Positions 6,641-15,185 of a stretch of DNA of 31,566 bases are shown piece by piece. Each line of letters opens with the position of its first letter. Position 1 is the stretch's first letter. A program made the translations under genes and the position numbers. Below the pieces are notes generated by a model. That model was not told the origin of the DNA. It saw nothing but the letters and a program-made list of their open reading frames with translations, and did not search any database. Origin of the DNA: CAZLIC01 sp964559535 (GTDB lineage: Bacteria > Pseudomonadota > Alphaproteobacteria > Rhodobacterales > Rhodobacteraceae); contig CAZLIC010000050.1 of NCBI GenBank assembly GCA_964559535.1, positions 1-31,566 of the forward strand. Reading direction: 5' to 3'.

Positions 6641-7567
6641 CTACTGGCCACCCCAAATCATCTCGAACTCCCGCCATTCGCCCTTGCTCATCCCCGAAGT
6701 CTCCTGCGTCACCGCCTCGCCTGCAAGCCGACGCTTCAGCACCGCCACCGCTTTTGACGACAGGTTGACGCCCCCCAGCCGGTAGTCGGCGAAGGCGGCC
6801 CAGGCCAGGGGCACCCAGTCGGCGACGATCTGGCCGATCAACTCGGCGTAAACGCGAATCTCGTATTGCGCGTGGGGGTCGGCGCGCAGGCGCAGGAAAT
6901 GGAACAGGTTGTGCAGGTCCACCTTCCAGTACCACTGGGTGTAGATGTTCATCGGCAGGTTCATCCGCGCCAGTTCGCGCGCCAGTCCCTGCTGGGGGGT
7001 TCCGTCAGGCTGGGCGGTGCTCAGCATGTCCTCATAGCTGTCATAGGCCTGCTGGCTGTCGCGCTTCAAAAGGTCCAGCACGCGCGCCGCCTCCTCTCCG
7101 GCCAGAACCGCGCCACGGCCCTGGTTGTTCTGCGTGCTTTGTGCCGCCAGTTGTTCGGGCGCGGGAATGTAGAACTCTCGGTCCAGCACCGAATAGCGGG
7201 CGGAATATTCGTTCACGTTGGCGGTGCGGTGGCGGATCCACTGGCGTGCCACGAAGACCGGCAGCTTCACATGGAACTTCACCTCGCACATCTCGAACGG
7301 GGTCGAGTGCCAGTGCCGCATCAGATAGCGGATGAGCCCTTCGTCGTTGGACACCGCCTTCGTCCCCCGCCCGTAGGAGACCCGCGCCGCCTGCACGATG
7401 GCGGCATCATCCCCCATGTAGTCCACCACGCGGACAAACCCGTGGTCCAGCACCGGGTGGGCGGTGTGCAGATGCGCCTCCATCCCTTCGGCGACGGGGC
7501 GCAGGGTGGGGCGGGGCTGGCTGCGCAGGGCGGCGATCTCTTCCGCTTGCTCGGGGGTCAGGGGCAT
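6641..7567 (-). CDS. thyX: Flavin-dependent thymidylate synthase ThyX
   Basis: This enzyme makes dTMP from dUMP with methylenetetrahydrofolate, FAD and NADPH. The signature RHRTANVNEYSARY (residues 112-125) matches the ThyX motif RHRxxSxNExSxRY except that the first Ser is Ala. The C-terminal half has the folate/flavin-site stretch MNIYTQWYWKVDLHNLFHFLRLR. The frame is open upstream to 7738, but the ATG at 7567 gives a normal 308-residue protein, with AGGA about nine bases before it. The stop is followed at once by the start of the low-GC gene, so the foreign unit is joined to the 3' end of this housekeeping gene without damaging it. Confidence 0.93.
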   Translation of the reverse strand: MPLTPEQAEEIAALRSQPRPTLRPVAEGMEAHLHTAHPVLDHGFVRVVDYMGDDAAIVQAARVSYGRGTKAVSNDEGLIRYLMRHWHSTPFEMCEVKFHVKLPVFVARQWIRHRTANVNEYSARYSVLDREFYIPAPEQLAAQSTQNNQGRGAVLAGEEAARVLDLLKRDSQQAYDSYEDMLSTAQPDGTPQQGLARELARMNLPMNIYTQWYWKVDLHNLFHFLRLRADPHAQYEIRVYAELIGQIVADWVPLAWAAFADYRLGGVNLSSKAVAVLKRRLAGEAVTQETSGMSKGEWREFEMIWGGQ

Positions 7568-7758
7568 GGCGGGAATCCTGCATATGGGGGCGGCAGAAGG
7601 GCAAGCTACGACAGGTGGGGTGAACGCGGCAAGGCCACGCGACAAATCTGCATCAGGCATTCTTGCTTTGGTTGCGGAACCCTTGGTTTGTTTGACAAAT
7701 TTTGGCCCGATTGGCACGTTAATGGACAAAACGTCCAAAAAACGATCGAGCAGGTTCC
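7568..7758. promoter_or_regulatory. Divergent intergenic region with a short dyad before the lipoprotein gene
   Basis: This AT-richer stretch separates thyX from the lipoprotein gene. A TTGACA hexamer lies at 7692-7697, but no convincing -10 box is found 16-18 bases after it. A perfect dyad TGGAC-N5-GTCCA lies at 7723-7737, 21 bases upstream of the lipoprotein ATG, a position where a repressor could act. I cannot assign it to a known regulator. Confidence 0.35.
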
Positions 7759-8775
7759 ATGAAAACGAAACGTGCAGCGCTTCTGGCGCTTGTTCTGCTT
7801 GCGGCCTGTGACGGCAACCCGCTGGGCACCAAGGTTGTCACCGATCCGGACCCCGATCCGGATCCCGTCGGCCCGGCCACCGGCGCCAGCAACGTGGTGC
7901 AGGACCTGCGCGGCTTCCGCTATGACGGCACCACGCTGGAAATCGACATGGCGGGCGTCAGCTCGTCGGGGGCCTTCGGCACGTTCCGCCGCCGCCCGTC
8001 GATGGACCTGCCGCCGCACGGAACGCAGCCTGCGTACCTGGCCTACGAGTTCCAGGAAACCAACCTGACGCGGTCCTACCTGGCCTATGTTGCCGAGAAC
8101 GAGCGCGACACGCTGGTTGCGGTGGCCTCGGCCGACGGCGGGCAGTTCAACGAACACAACGGCGGTGGCGGCTGGGTGCGTGTGACCGGCTATACCCGCC
8201 CCGCGATTTCGGACAGCCCGTCGCCGACGCCGGGACCGGAACAGGGTACGTTCAGCTACTACGGCAGCTATGCGGGCGTCTTCGTGCCCGGCCCGACCGA
8301 CCCCGAAGGTCCGCCGCGGCCCGACCCGCTGCAGCCGCAGGAACCGTTCGGCGTGCGCGGCGTGATCCAGGTCAACGCGCAGTTCGAGGCATCGGGCAGC
8401 GGCGAAGTGGTCGAGGGCGGCATCACCGAGCGCACCTTGCACGACCGCGATGGCAACCAGGTCACCTCGTTCGGCCTCGTCGACGATGAAGGCAACGTCA
8501 CGACGATCGACACCACCACCCTGCCCGATCTGGTGCTGCGCGAAACCGAGATCAGCGACAACGGCACGTTCCTGGGCGATGTCGAGTTCCTCGGCTCGCC
8601 GGGTTCCAGCGTCGGCAGTTTTGACGGCGCGTTCGGCGGCAACGGCGCCAGCGACGTGGCCGGGGTGATCTGGATCAATCCGATCCAGAACGAGAACGGC
8701 ATCTTCGAATACGGCGTGTTCAACCTGCCGCGCTGCGATCTGGCCGGTGCCTCGCCGATCTGCACGCCGCGCTGA
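7759..8775 (+). CDS. Surface lipoprotein with TbpB-like barrel end, probable type XI secretion cargo
   Basis: A 338-residue lipoprotein: signal peptide MKTKRAALLALVLLAAC with a lipobox ending at Cys17. A short linker with a DP repeat (TDPDPDPDPVGP) follows. The body is rich in beta strands and Gly/Asn, with a proline-rich loop near residues 153-200. The C-terminal region has GSFDGAFGGNGASDVAGVIWI, which resembles the closing strands of TbpB-like beta-barrels (a G-x-F-x-G-x-FGG-x-G-A-x-x-x-AG pattern). Such lipoproteins are moved to the cell surface by Slam proteins, and a Slam-like gene follows eight bases later. The ligand is unknown; iron or haem uptake is typical of the family, but no iron box was seen. 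Confidence 0.75.
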   Translation: MKTKRAALLALVLLAACDGNPLGTKVVTDPDPDPDPVGPATGASNVVQDLRGFRYDGTTLEIDMAGVSSSGAFGTFRRRPSMDLPPHGTQPAYLAYEFQETNLTRSYLAYVAENERDTLVAVASADGGQFNEHNGGGGWVRVTGYTRPAISDSPSPTPGPEQGTFSYYGSYAGVFVPGPTDPEGPPRPDPLQPQEPFGVRGVIQVNAQFEASGSGEVVEGGITERTLHDRDGNQVTSFGLVDDEGNVTTIDTTTLPDLVLRETEISDNGTFLGDVEFLGSPGSSVGSFDGAFGGNGASDVAGVIWINPIQNENGIFEYGVFNLPRCDLAGASPICTPR

Positions 8776-8783
8776 GCCGTCGG

Positions 8784-10178
8784 GTGGCCGGGGCGCGCAG
8801 AACCTGCGGCGCCCTGGCGTTTGCGCTTTCGCTGCTGCTTGGCGCCGCGCAGGCCGAGACGCTGCGCCTGCTGCCGGACGAGGCGCTGCTGACGGCGCAG
8901 GCGGCCTTTTCCGCCGGAGAGTTCGAGGCGGCGAACCGCATCGCGCGGGCCCTTGCAGGCATCGGCAACCGCGATCCGCGGGTGCAGCTGATCCTCTCGG
9001 CCACGGAAACGCGGCTGGGTCGGCCTACAGCGGGTATTGCCGCTGGACGCACGGGCTGGACCTATGCCCGGCAGGCCGGCGCACCGCCTGCGCTCCGCTA
9101 TGAGATTGCCCGCAACACCGCCAAGGCGGCGTTCGAAGCCGGACGGCCGCTGGTGGCACAGTACTGGCTGCGCAGGTCGCTGGATGTGGCGCCAGATGAT
9201 GCGGCGGCCGAACGGTCGGGGCGAGATCTGGCGCATGTGCGCGACACCAACCCTTGGCGGTGGAGCTTCGGGCTTGAGGCGGGCCCGTCGGACAACCTGA
9301 ACGGCGGCGCCGAAGACCCGGTGTTCCGCATCGGCGATTTCGTGGTGGGCACGCTGGGTGACGGGGCCGAGGCGCTGTCGGGCTATCGCGTGAACCTGCG
9401 CGTTGCCGGCCAGCGCCTGCTGCCCGGCAACGGGTCGGCGCAAACGGTGTTGACTTTCGGCGCCGAGACGGTGCGCAACCGGATCGACAGCGCGTCGAAG
9501 GCGAAAGCCGGGTCGGTGACATCGCGCGATCTGGACCGCACGCGGCTGTCGGTCGGGGTCAGGCGCGACATCCTGGTCGGTCCGGCCCGGCGGTTGTTCA
9601 GCCTTTCGGGCACTGCGTCGCAAAGCTGGGCGGGCGGCGAGATTTACGGCCGCGACGTGCAGTTGGCCGCGCAGGTCACGCTGGCGCAGGGGAGTGGCGG
9701 CAGCCTGTGGCTGGCCTTGGATGCCGAGCGGGGCTGGGAAGGCGCGGATGACCGGAAGGTGGATGTTGGCTCGATCACGCTGTTGGGCGAAATGCCGATC
9801 CGTGACGGAGAGGGGCGTCTGAACCTTGGGCTGAAGGTCGAACGCGCCCGATCGGACGATGAAAACTCGACATACAACGCGGCGCAGTTTTCGCTGGGCT
9901 TCGATCCCGGGTGGACCATCGGCCCGGCCTCGGTGTCGTTCACCGCCAACGCCGGTATGCGCGACTATGACGCGTTCGCGCTGTTCGGGTCGGTCTTTGT
10001 CACCGGCGGACGGCAGGACACGTCGTGGGGTGCCGGGGTGGACTTCACATTCGACGACTGGGGTTTGCTGGGCTTTGCCCCGGTCCTGAGCCTGCGCCAT
10101 GGCAGCACGTTTTCGAACGTCAGCCGGTACGAAACCTCGACCACCGGCATATCGATCGGCGTGTCGTCGGTGTTCTGA
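8784..10178 (+). CDS. Slam-like outer-membrane protein (surface lipoprotein assembly modifier, type XI secretion)
   Basis: A 464-residue protein from a GTG start. It has a signal peptide (ALAFALSLLLGAAQA), a helical TPR-like region (about residues 30-160) and then a long beta-rich region to the C-terminus. The junction NPWRWSFGLEAGPSDNLNGG and the late strand LRHGSTFSNVSRYETS resemble the Slam/DUF560 barrel (SN...Y near the end). The last residue is Phe, as in outer-membrane barrels. In known systems the periplasmic TPR part takes the lipoprotein and the barrel moves it outward. The preceding lipoprotein gene is the obvious cargo. There is no clear Shine-Dalgarno, so translation probably depends on coupling to the upstream stop eight bases away. 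Confidence 0.75.
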   Translation: MAGARRTCGALAFALSLLLGAAQAETLRLLPDEALLTAQAAFSAGEFEAANRIARALAGIGNRDPRVQLILSATETRLGRPTAGIAAGRTGWTYARQAGAPPALRYEIARNTAKAAFEAGRPLVAQYWLRRSLDVAPDDAAAERSGRDLAHVRDTNPWRWSFGLEAGPSDNLNGGAEDPVFRIGDFVVGTLGDGAEALSGYRVNLRVAGQRLLPGNGSAQTVLTFGAETVRNRIDSASKAKAGSVTSRDLDRTRLSVGVRRDILVGPARRLFSLSGTASQSWAGGEIYGRDVQLAAQVTLAQGSGGSLWLALDAERGWEGADDRKVDVGSITLLGEMPIRDGEGRLNLGLKVERARSDDENSTYNAAQFSLGFDPGWTIGPASVSFTANAGMRDYDAFALFGSVFVTGGRQDTSWGAGVDFTFDDWGLLGFAPVLSLRHGSTFSNVSRYETSTTGISIGVSSVF

Positions 10179-10237
10179 CACTTTTCCGCGGCCCTGCGCG
10201 TGCTAGGGTCCCGTCGAACGCGGAAACGGAGCGCAAG

Positions 10238-10666
10238 ATGCAGATCAAGTACCTTCACACCATGGTCCGCGTGCTGGACCTGGAGAAATCGATCGCCTTC
10301 TATCGCCTGCTGGGGCTGGAAGAAACGCGCCGCAGCGAGAGCCAGCAAGGCCGGTTCACGCTGGTGTTCATGGCGCCGCCTCGCCAGCCGGAATGCCCGG
10401 TGGAACTGACCTACAACTGGGATGGCGACACCGGCCTGCCCAGCGACAGCCGCCACTTCGGCCACCTGGCCTATGCGGTGGAGAACATCTACGACATGTG
10501 CGCGCATCTGATGGCGAATGGCGTGACGATCAACCGCCCGCCGCGCGACGGGCGTATGGCCTTTGTGCGCAGCCCCGACAACGTGTCGGTGGAACTGCTG
10601 CAGGACGGCCCGGCGCTGCCCCCGGCCGAGCCCTGGGCCAGCATGGGCAATACCGGGCACTGGTAA
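10238..10666 (+). CDS. gloA: Glyoxalase I (lactoylglutathione lyase)
   Basis: A 142-residue VOC-superfamily enzyme that converts the methylglyoxal-glutathione adduct to S-lactoylglutathione. It has the two paired beta-alpha-beta-beta-beta modules: MQIKYLHTMVRVLDLEKSIAFYRLLGL, then VELTYN, HFGHLAYAVENIYDMCAHL, and SPDNVSVELLQ. The metal ligands expected in GloA (His, Glu, His, Glu) are present as HTM, ELTYN, HLAYAV and VELLQ. The reading frame is open upstream to 10025 inside the Slam gene; the ATG at 10238 gives the standard N-terminus. Its stop lies directly against the stop of the convergent HNH gene. Confidence 0.9.
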   Translation: MQIKYLHTMVRVLDLEKSIAFYRLLGLEETRRSESQQGRFTLVFMAPPRQPECPVELTYNWDGDTGLPSDSRHFGHLAYAVENIYDMCAHLMANGVTINRPPRDGRMAFVRSPDNVSVELLQDGPALPPAEPWASMGNTGHW

Positions 10667-10954
10667 TCAGCGTTTCGGCACGCGGCTGAGGAACCCCGGC
10701 GGGCGCCTGGCCACCCATTCGGCAAAGCGCGCAAGGCGGGGGTGGCTGCGCAGCGCCTCGGGCGTGTTGAAGCGGCGCGCGAGGTCGGTTTCCGACAGGG
10801 CGGCGTGGATTTCCTTGTGGCACAGGTGGTGCATCAGGACGGTCGGGCCGCCTTTGCCACCCTTGGCGCGGGGGATCAGGTGGTGCAGGCTTTGCGGCAC
10901 GTCGGGCGGGATGGGCCGCAGGCACAGCGGGCAGATGGGCGCGTCGTCGGTCAT
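10667..10954 (-). CDS. Small HNH-type nuclease domain protein
   Basis: A 95-residue protein made almost entirely of an HNH/zinc-finger-like nuclease domain: CPLCLRPI, then HHLIPRAKGGKGG, then HHLCHKEIH. The Cys pairs would hold zinc, and the His pair at HHLIP would be the catalytic part. A basic C-terminal helix (LRSHPRLARFAEWVARR) follows. The ATG at 10954 is preferred because the upstream extension is proline-rich and overlaps the mscS start. Solitary small HNH proteins like this are common in alphaproteobacteria and their role is not established. Confidence 0.8.
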   Translation of the reverse strand: MTDDAPICPLCLRPIPPDVPQSLHHLIPRAKGGKGGPTVLMHHLCHKEIHAALSETDLARRFNTPEALRSHPRLARFAEWVARRPPGFLSRVPKR

Positions 10955-10995
10955 GCCCGGATGGTGGGGCGCAGGGGGCAGCGGGGCAAGGGCGG

Positions 10996-12279
10996 GTGAA
11001 TCAGGAACTGGTGGGAACCGCGCTGGTCTGGCTGGACGGGGCGGCGGATGTGGCGATGGGCTGGCTGGCCAGCCCTGCGGCCTGGTCACAGGCGGCGCTG
11101 CTGGCGGCGGCCTTTGTGCTGGCGCTGGTGGTGTCGCGGCGGTTGCGCCCCCTGCTGGTGCGCTGGCTGACCCCGCCCGAGGGGCAGGACAGCCTGCTGG
11201 CGCAGGGGCGGCGGTTCCTTCTGTCGCTGCTGCCGCTGCTGTTTCCTCTGCTGGCCTATGGGCTGACTGCGCTGGGCGAAGAGACCACGCGGGCGATGTT
11301 CGGCGCGGGCGGCGTCATCGGCTTTGGCAAGCGGCTGATCCTTCTGGTGGCGGCGCGCATCCTGGTGCGCGAGGTGCTGAACGATGCCTTCCTGCGCCTT
11401 CTGGGCCGCTATGTGCTGGTGCCTGCCGCGGCGCTGAACCTCTTGGGCCTGCTGGGACCGCTGACCGAGCGGATGGCGGCCACCACGGTGGACCTTGGCA
11501 ACATCTCGTTCAGCGTGCTGACGCTGTTCCGCGGGGTGATTGCGGGCAGCCTCTTGTTCTGGGCGGGGGCCTGGTCGAACCGGCAAAGCGCGGATTACAT
11601 CAAGAAGCAGGCCGACCTGCGCCCCGCTACCCGCGAGCTGGCGGTGAAGGCGGCCGAGGTGGCCATTTTTGGCGCGGCGTTCCTGCTGCTGATGTCGATC
11701 CTGGGGATCGACCTGACGGCGGTGGCGGTGATCTTTGGCGCGCTGGGCGTGGGGATCGGGCTGGGGCTGCAACAGATTGCGGCGAACTTTGTGTCGGGTG
11801 TCATCTTGCTGCTGGAGGGGCAGACCACGGTGGGCGACTTTGTGGCGCTGGACGGGGGCGAGCAGGGCAAGGTGGTGCAGATGACGGCGCGGGCGGTGGT
11901 GCTGGAAACCTTTGACGGCCGCCGCATCATGGTGCCGAACGACCACTTCATCACCACCCGCGTGGTGAACTTTTCGGGCGAGGAAAGCCCCAACCGATAC
12001 GAGCTGCGCTTTGCCACGGTGCCAGAGGTGGACCCGGTGCAGGTGATTGCGCTGGCCGAGGCGGCGGTGCGGGCGCTGCCCTTTGTGCGCCCCGAGCCCG
12101 AGGTGGGCGGCGAGATCGAGCGGTTCGGCGAGCGGGGGCCGGAGTTTCTGGTGAAGTTCTGGGCCATGGGGCTGGATGACGGGGCAAATTCCTACATGGG
12201 GCCTGCCATGCTGGCGGTGTGGCAGGCGCTGGCGGCCCAGGGAATTGCCATGCCGTTCCGCCGCGACGGGGTGATGTGA
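10996..12279 (+). CDS. MscS-family mechanosensitive channel
   Basis: A 427-residue inner-membrane protein with extra N-terminal helices (about residues 30-210) before the MscS core. The core includes the pore helix and its glycine-rich run, AVIFGALGVGIGLGLQQIAANFVSG (about 245-270), then the beta domain LLEGQTTVGDFV and VPNDHFITTRVVNFS. Channels of this family open under membrane tension and release solutes during osmotic downshock. The GTG start at 10996 follows GGGCAAGGGCGG; no ATG is better placed. The stop overlaps the GTG of the next gene by four bases (GTGA), so the two are cotranslated. Confidence 0.88.
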   Translation: MNQELVGTALVWLDGAADVAMGWLASPAAWSQAALLAAAFVLALVVSRRLRPLLVRWLTPPEGQDSLLAQGRRFLLSLLPLLFPLLAYGLTALGEETTRAMFGAGGVIGFGKRLILLVAARILVREVLNDAFLRLLGRYVLVPAAALNLLGLLGPLTERMAATTVDLGNISFSVLTLFRGVIAGSLLFWAGAWSNRQSADYIKKQADLRPATRELAVKAAEVAIFGAAFLLLMSILGIDLTAVAVIFGALGVGIGLGLQQIAANFVSGVILLLEGQTTVGDFVALDGGEQGKVVQMTARAVVLETFDGRRIMVPNDHFITTRVVNFSGEESPNRYELRFATVPEVDPVQVIALAEAAVRALPFVRPEPEVGGEIERFGERGPEFLVKFWAMGLDDGANSYMGPAMLAVWQALAAQGIAMPFRRDGVM

Positions 12280-13442
12280 CGCCTGTTCTGGTCATTGGCG
12301 GCGGCCCGGCAGGGCTGATGGCGGCAGAAACGGTGTCGGCGGCGGGCGTGCCGGTGGTGCTTGCCGAGGCCAAGCCCAGCGTCGGGCGCAAGTTCCTGAT
12401 GGCGGGCAAGTCTGGTCTGAACATCACCCATGCGGCGCCGGGGTTTGCCGGGGTGTACGATCCGGAATGGCGGGGCGTGCTGGGCGGGCTCGGTCCGCAA
12501 CAGGTGCAGGACTGGTGCCGGGGACTGGGGCAGGAGGTGTTCCAGGGCTCGTCGGGACGGGTGTTTCCGGTGGCGATGAAGGGCTCGCCCTTGCTGCGGG
12601 CATGGCTGGCACGGCTGGTGGCGCAGGGGGTGGGGTTTCGCACACGCTGGCGCTGGGCGGGGTTTGCCGGGGGGGAGGCCCTGTTCGACACGCCAGAGGG
12701 GCGAAAGGCAGTAGCGTTTTCGGCCTGCGTGCTGGCGTTGGGGGGCGGCAGCTGGGCGCGGCTGGGGTCGGACGGGGCCTGGGCACCGGTGCTGCGCGGG
12801 TTGGGGGTGGAGGTTCAGGCGTTTGCCCCGGCGAACATGGGCTTCCGGGTGGACTGGTCGCCCGGGATGGCGCGGTTCTTCGGCACGCCGGTGAAGGGAT
12901 GCGCGCTGCTGCTGCCGGACGGGCGGCGCCAGCGGGGCGAGTTCGTGCTGTCGGGAAAGGGCGTTGAAGGGGGCGGCTTCTATGCCGTTTCGCGCGACCT
13001 GAGGGAAGGGGCTGCAGTGGCGCTGGACCTGTTGCCTGACCTGACGGCGGCGCAGGCGGCGGCGCGGCTGGACGGTCGGGCGGGCGACAGCATGGGCAAC
13101 CGGCTGCGCAAGGCACGGCTTGCGCCCGTAGCAGTGGCGCTGGCGCAGGAATGGGGGCGGCCGCTGCCGCCTGACCCGGTGGCGCTGGCCAGTCGCCTGA
13201 AGGCGCTGCCCGTGCCGCTGCGTGGCCCGCGTCCGCTGGACGAGGCGATATCCACGGCGGGGGGCATTTCCCGTGCCGCGCTGACCGACACGCTGGAACT
13301 ACGCGCCCTGCCCGGTGTGTTTGCGGCGGGCGAGATGCTGGGGTGGGAAGCGCCGACGGGTGGCTGGCTGCTGACGGGCTGTCTGGCCAGCGGACGGTTG
13401 GCCGGGCAAGGGGTGCTGGCGCGGCTAGGCGCCGGGGAATGA
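12276..13442 (+). CDS. FAD-dependent oxidoreductase of the HI0933/BaiN-like (PP_4765) family
   Basis: A 388-residue flavoprotein. The N-terminus has the dinucleotide-binding GGGPAGLMAAE and the family segment GRKFLMAGKSGLNITHA. The C-terminus has the FAD-closing AGEMLGWEAPTGGWLLTGCLASG with the AGE motif. These features match the HI0933-like flavoproteins (TIGR03862 type), whose substrate is mostly unknown. The GTG at 12276 overlaps the mscS stop and gives a start right before the Rossmann strand (VTPVLVIGGG). Its last 18 bases overlap the 3' end of ribD on the other strand. Confidence 0.85.
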   Translation: MTPVLVIGGGPAGLMAAETVSAAGVPVVLAEAKPSVGRKFLMAGKSGLNITHAAPGFAGVYDPEWRGVLGGLGPQQVQDWCRGLGQEVFQGSSGRVFPVAMKGSPLLRAWLARLVAQGVGFRTRWRWAGFAGGEALFDTPEGRKAVAFSACVLALGGGSWARLGSDGAWAPVLRGLGVEVQAFAPANMGFRVDWSPGMARFFGTPVKGCALLLPDGRRQRGEFVLSGKGVEGGGFYAVSRDLREGAAVALDLLPDLTAAQAAARLDGRAGDSMGNRLRKARLAPVAVALAQEWGRPLPPDPVALASRLKALPVPLRGPRPLDEAISTAGGISRAALTDTLELRALPGVFAAGEMLGWEAPTGGWLLTGCLASGRLAGQGVLARLGAGE

Positions 13443-14507
13443 CCAGCGGGTCAGCGTGTCGGGGCCCAAGGCTTGCGCCTCGATCAGCCGGGGGCGCGGG
13501 GCGTCGGCCAGCGCGGCAAGGCCAAGGGGGCCGAGCGCGGGGTGACCTTGGCCGCCGATCAGCACGCCGCCATAGAACAGCGCCAAGTCGTCCACCAGCC
13601 CTCCGCGGATCAGGCTTGCGGCCAGCGTGGCGCCGCCTTCGCACAGCACGCGGGTGATCCCTTCGGCCGTCAGCGCTTGCAGGGCGGTGGTGGCGGCTGT
13701 GTCGGGCAGTTCGATGCGGCGGGCGCCTGTCGCGTTCCACGCCATGCGGGCCTGTTCGGGTGCATCGGGGCCATGAAGCAGCCAGACGGGGGTATCGCGG
13801 GCGGTGCGGCCCAGACGGCTGTCGGGCGCGTGCGACAGGCGGGGGTCCAGCACGATGCGCACCGGTTGCCGCACGGCGCCCATGTCGCGCACCGTCAGGT
13901 CGGGGTCGTCGGTGCGGGCGGTGCCTGCGCCGACCATCACCGCGTCATGCGTCATGCGCATTGCGTGCACCGAACGGCGGGCCAGCGGGCCTGTGATCCA
14001 GCGGCTTTCGCCCGAAGCCATGGCGGTGCGGCCGTCAAGGCTGGCGGCCAGTTTCAGCGTGACGAAGGGCAGGCCGCGGGTGATGCGTTTCAGGAAACCG
14101 GCGTTCAGGGTGGCCGCTTCCTGCGCCAGCACGCCTTCGGTCACGGCGATGCCTGCCGCCCGCAGATGGGCATGGCCGCGCCCTGCGACACGCGGGTCGG
14201 GGTCGGTCAGGGCGGTGACGACATGCGCCACACCGGCGGCGATCAGCGCCCCGGCGCAGGGGGGGGTCTTGCCGTGGTGGGCGCAGGGTTCCAGCGTGAC
14301 AAAGGCGGTGGCGCCGCGCGCCGCCGCCCCGGCCTGCGCCAGCGCCACGGTTTCGGCATGCGGCCTGCCGCCCGGTTGCGTCCACCCCCGGCCCACCACG
14401 CGGTCGCCCTGCACCACCACGCACCCAACGGCCGGATTGGGCCAGGTGTTGCCCAGGCCCCGGGCCGCAAGGCCCAGGGCGTGCCGCATGTGGGCGTCAA
14501 GGCTCAC
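13425..14507 (-). CDS. ribD: Bifunctional riboflavin deaminase/reductase RibD
   Basis: A 360-residue two-domain enzyme for the second and third steps of riboflavin synthesis. The deaminase domain (about 1-145) has the zinc site HAE (50-52) and PCAHHGKTPPC (Cys75, Cys84). The reductase domain (about 150-355) has VTLKLAASLDGRTA, SRWITG, DAVMVGAGTARTDDP and CEGGATLAASLI. The start is a GTG at 14507 that overlaps the nrdR stop by four bases, so it is cotranscribed with nrdR. Other rib genes usually follow in this family but are not found downstream here, because the next gene is convergent. Confidence 0.95.
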   Translation of the reverse strand: MSLDAHMRHALGLAARGLGNTWPNPAVGCVVVQGDRVVGRGWTQPGGRPHAETVALAQAGAAARGATAFVTLEPCAHHGKTPPCAGALIAAGVAHVVTALTDPDPRVAGRGHAHLRAAGIAVTEGVLAQEAATLNAGFLKRITRGLPFVTLKLAASLDGRTAMASGESRWITGPLARRSVHAMRMTHDAVMVGAGTARTDDPDLTVRDMGAVRQPVRIVLDPRLSHAPDSRLGRTARDTPVWLLHGPDAPEQARMAWNATGARRIELPDTAATTALQALTAEGITRVLCEGGATLAASLIRGGLVDDLALFYGGVLIGGQGHPALGPLGLAALADAPRPRLIEAQALGPDTLTRWSFPGA

Positions 14508-14971
14508 TCTTCCGGGGCGCCTTGCGGGCGCAGCCCCTCGACAAAGCGGTCAAAGTCGTCGGCGGCCTGGAAGTTCTTGTAGACGCTGGCAAAGCGCACA
14601 TAGGCCACGGTGTCGATGCGGCTGAGGCTTTCCATCACGATCTCGCCGATGGTTTTCGACGGAATGTCCGTCTCGCCCAGCGATTCCAGCCTGCGCACGA
14701 TGCCCGAGATCATCTGGTCGATGCGGTCGGGGTCGATCGGGCGTTTCTGCATGGCGATGCGGATGGACCGTTCAAGTTTCGAGCGGTCGAACTCCTCGCG
14801 CTTGCCGTTCGACTTGATCACGATCAGGTCGCGCAGCTGCACGCGTTCATAGGTGGTGAAGCGGCCGCCGCAGGCGGGGCAGAACCGGCGGCGCCGGATG
14901 CTCACGTGATCCTCGGCGGGGCGCGAGTCCTTCACCTGGGTGTCGATGTTGCCGCAGAAAGGGCAGCGCAT
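14504..14971 (-). CDS. nrdR: Transcriptional repressor NrdR
   Basis: A 155-residue ribonucleotide reductase regulator. The N-terminal zinc ribbon has Cys3, Cys6, Cys31 and Cys34 (MRCPFCG ... FCPACGGRF). The ATP-cone domain follows (LIVIKSNGKREEFDRSKLERSI). Start selection: the ATG at 14971 gives the invariant MRCPFCG start and has GGAGAGG just upstream, although the frame is open to 15034. NrdR senses ATP/dATP and represses nrd genes. The neighbour ribD follows by a GTGA overlap, a common order in proteobacteria. Confidence 0.95.
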   Translation of the reverse strand: MRCPFCGNIDTQVKDSRPAEDHVSIRRRRFCPACGGRFTTYERVQLRDLIVIKSNGKREEFDRSKLERSIRIAMQKRPIDPDRIDQMISGIVRRLESLGETDIPSKTIGEIVMESLSRIDTVAYVRFASVYKNFQAADDFDRFVEGLRPQGAPEE

Positions 14972-15025
14972 GGCCTCTCCTATGTTCCGGTCGTCCTGCC
15001 TCGAATGCCGGGGTGTGCCCCCCGG

Positions 15026-15036
15026 TTGTGACACAA
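15026..15036. promoter_or_regulatory. Short perfect dyad upstream of nrdR
   Basis: TTGTGACACAA is a perfect odd-length palindrome 55 bases upstream of the nrdR start. It is much shorter than an NrdR box and does not match its ACAC-AT-rich pattern, so autoregulation is not supported. It could be an operator for an unknown factor or chance. Confidence 0.25.
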
Positions 15037-15185
15037 GAGAATAGACGGGGACCGAGGACTTGCATAGCGGGCATTGCCTGGCCCCAGATGCGGGGTTGGC
15101 CGCTGTGGCCGGGCGGACTCACGCATTCGTGCAGGCGGTGTCATGCGGGCGTGCTAGCTTTGCTGAGACAGCACAGGAGGCGCAG

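Noticed and set aside
8268..10181. A 637-codon minus-strand open frame across the lipoprotein and Slam genes
   Set aside because: The plus-strand frames have signal peptides, a lipobox and family patterns; the minus-strand product is Arg/Pro/Gln-rich and has no recognisable domain.
12424..13740. A 438-codon minus-strand open frame over the flavoprotein gene
   Set aside because: Its product is Pro/Arg/Ala-rich shadow sequence; the plus strand encodes a protein with clear FAD-binding motifs.
15026..15036. NrdR box for autoregulation of nrdR
   Set aside because: The dyad TTGTGACACAA is too short and does not match the NrdR-box pattern; it is kept only as an unassigned dyad.
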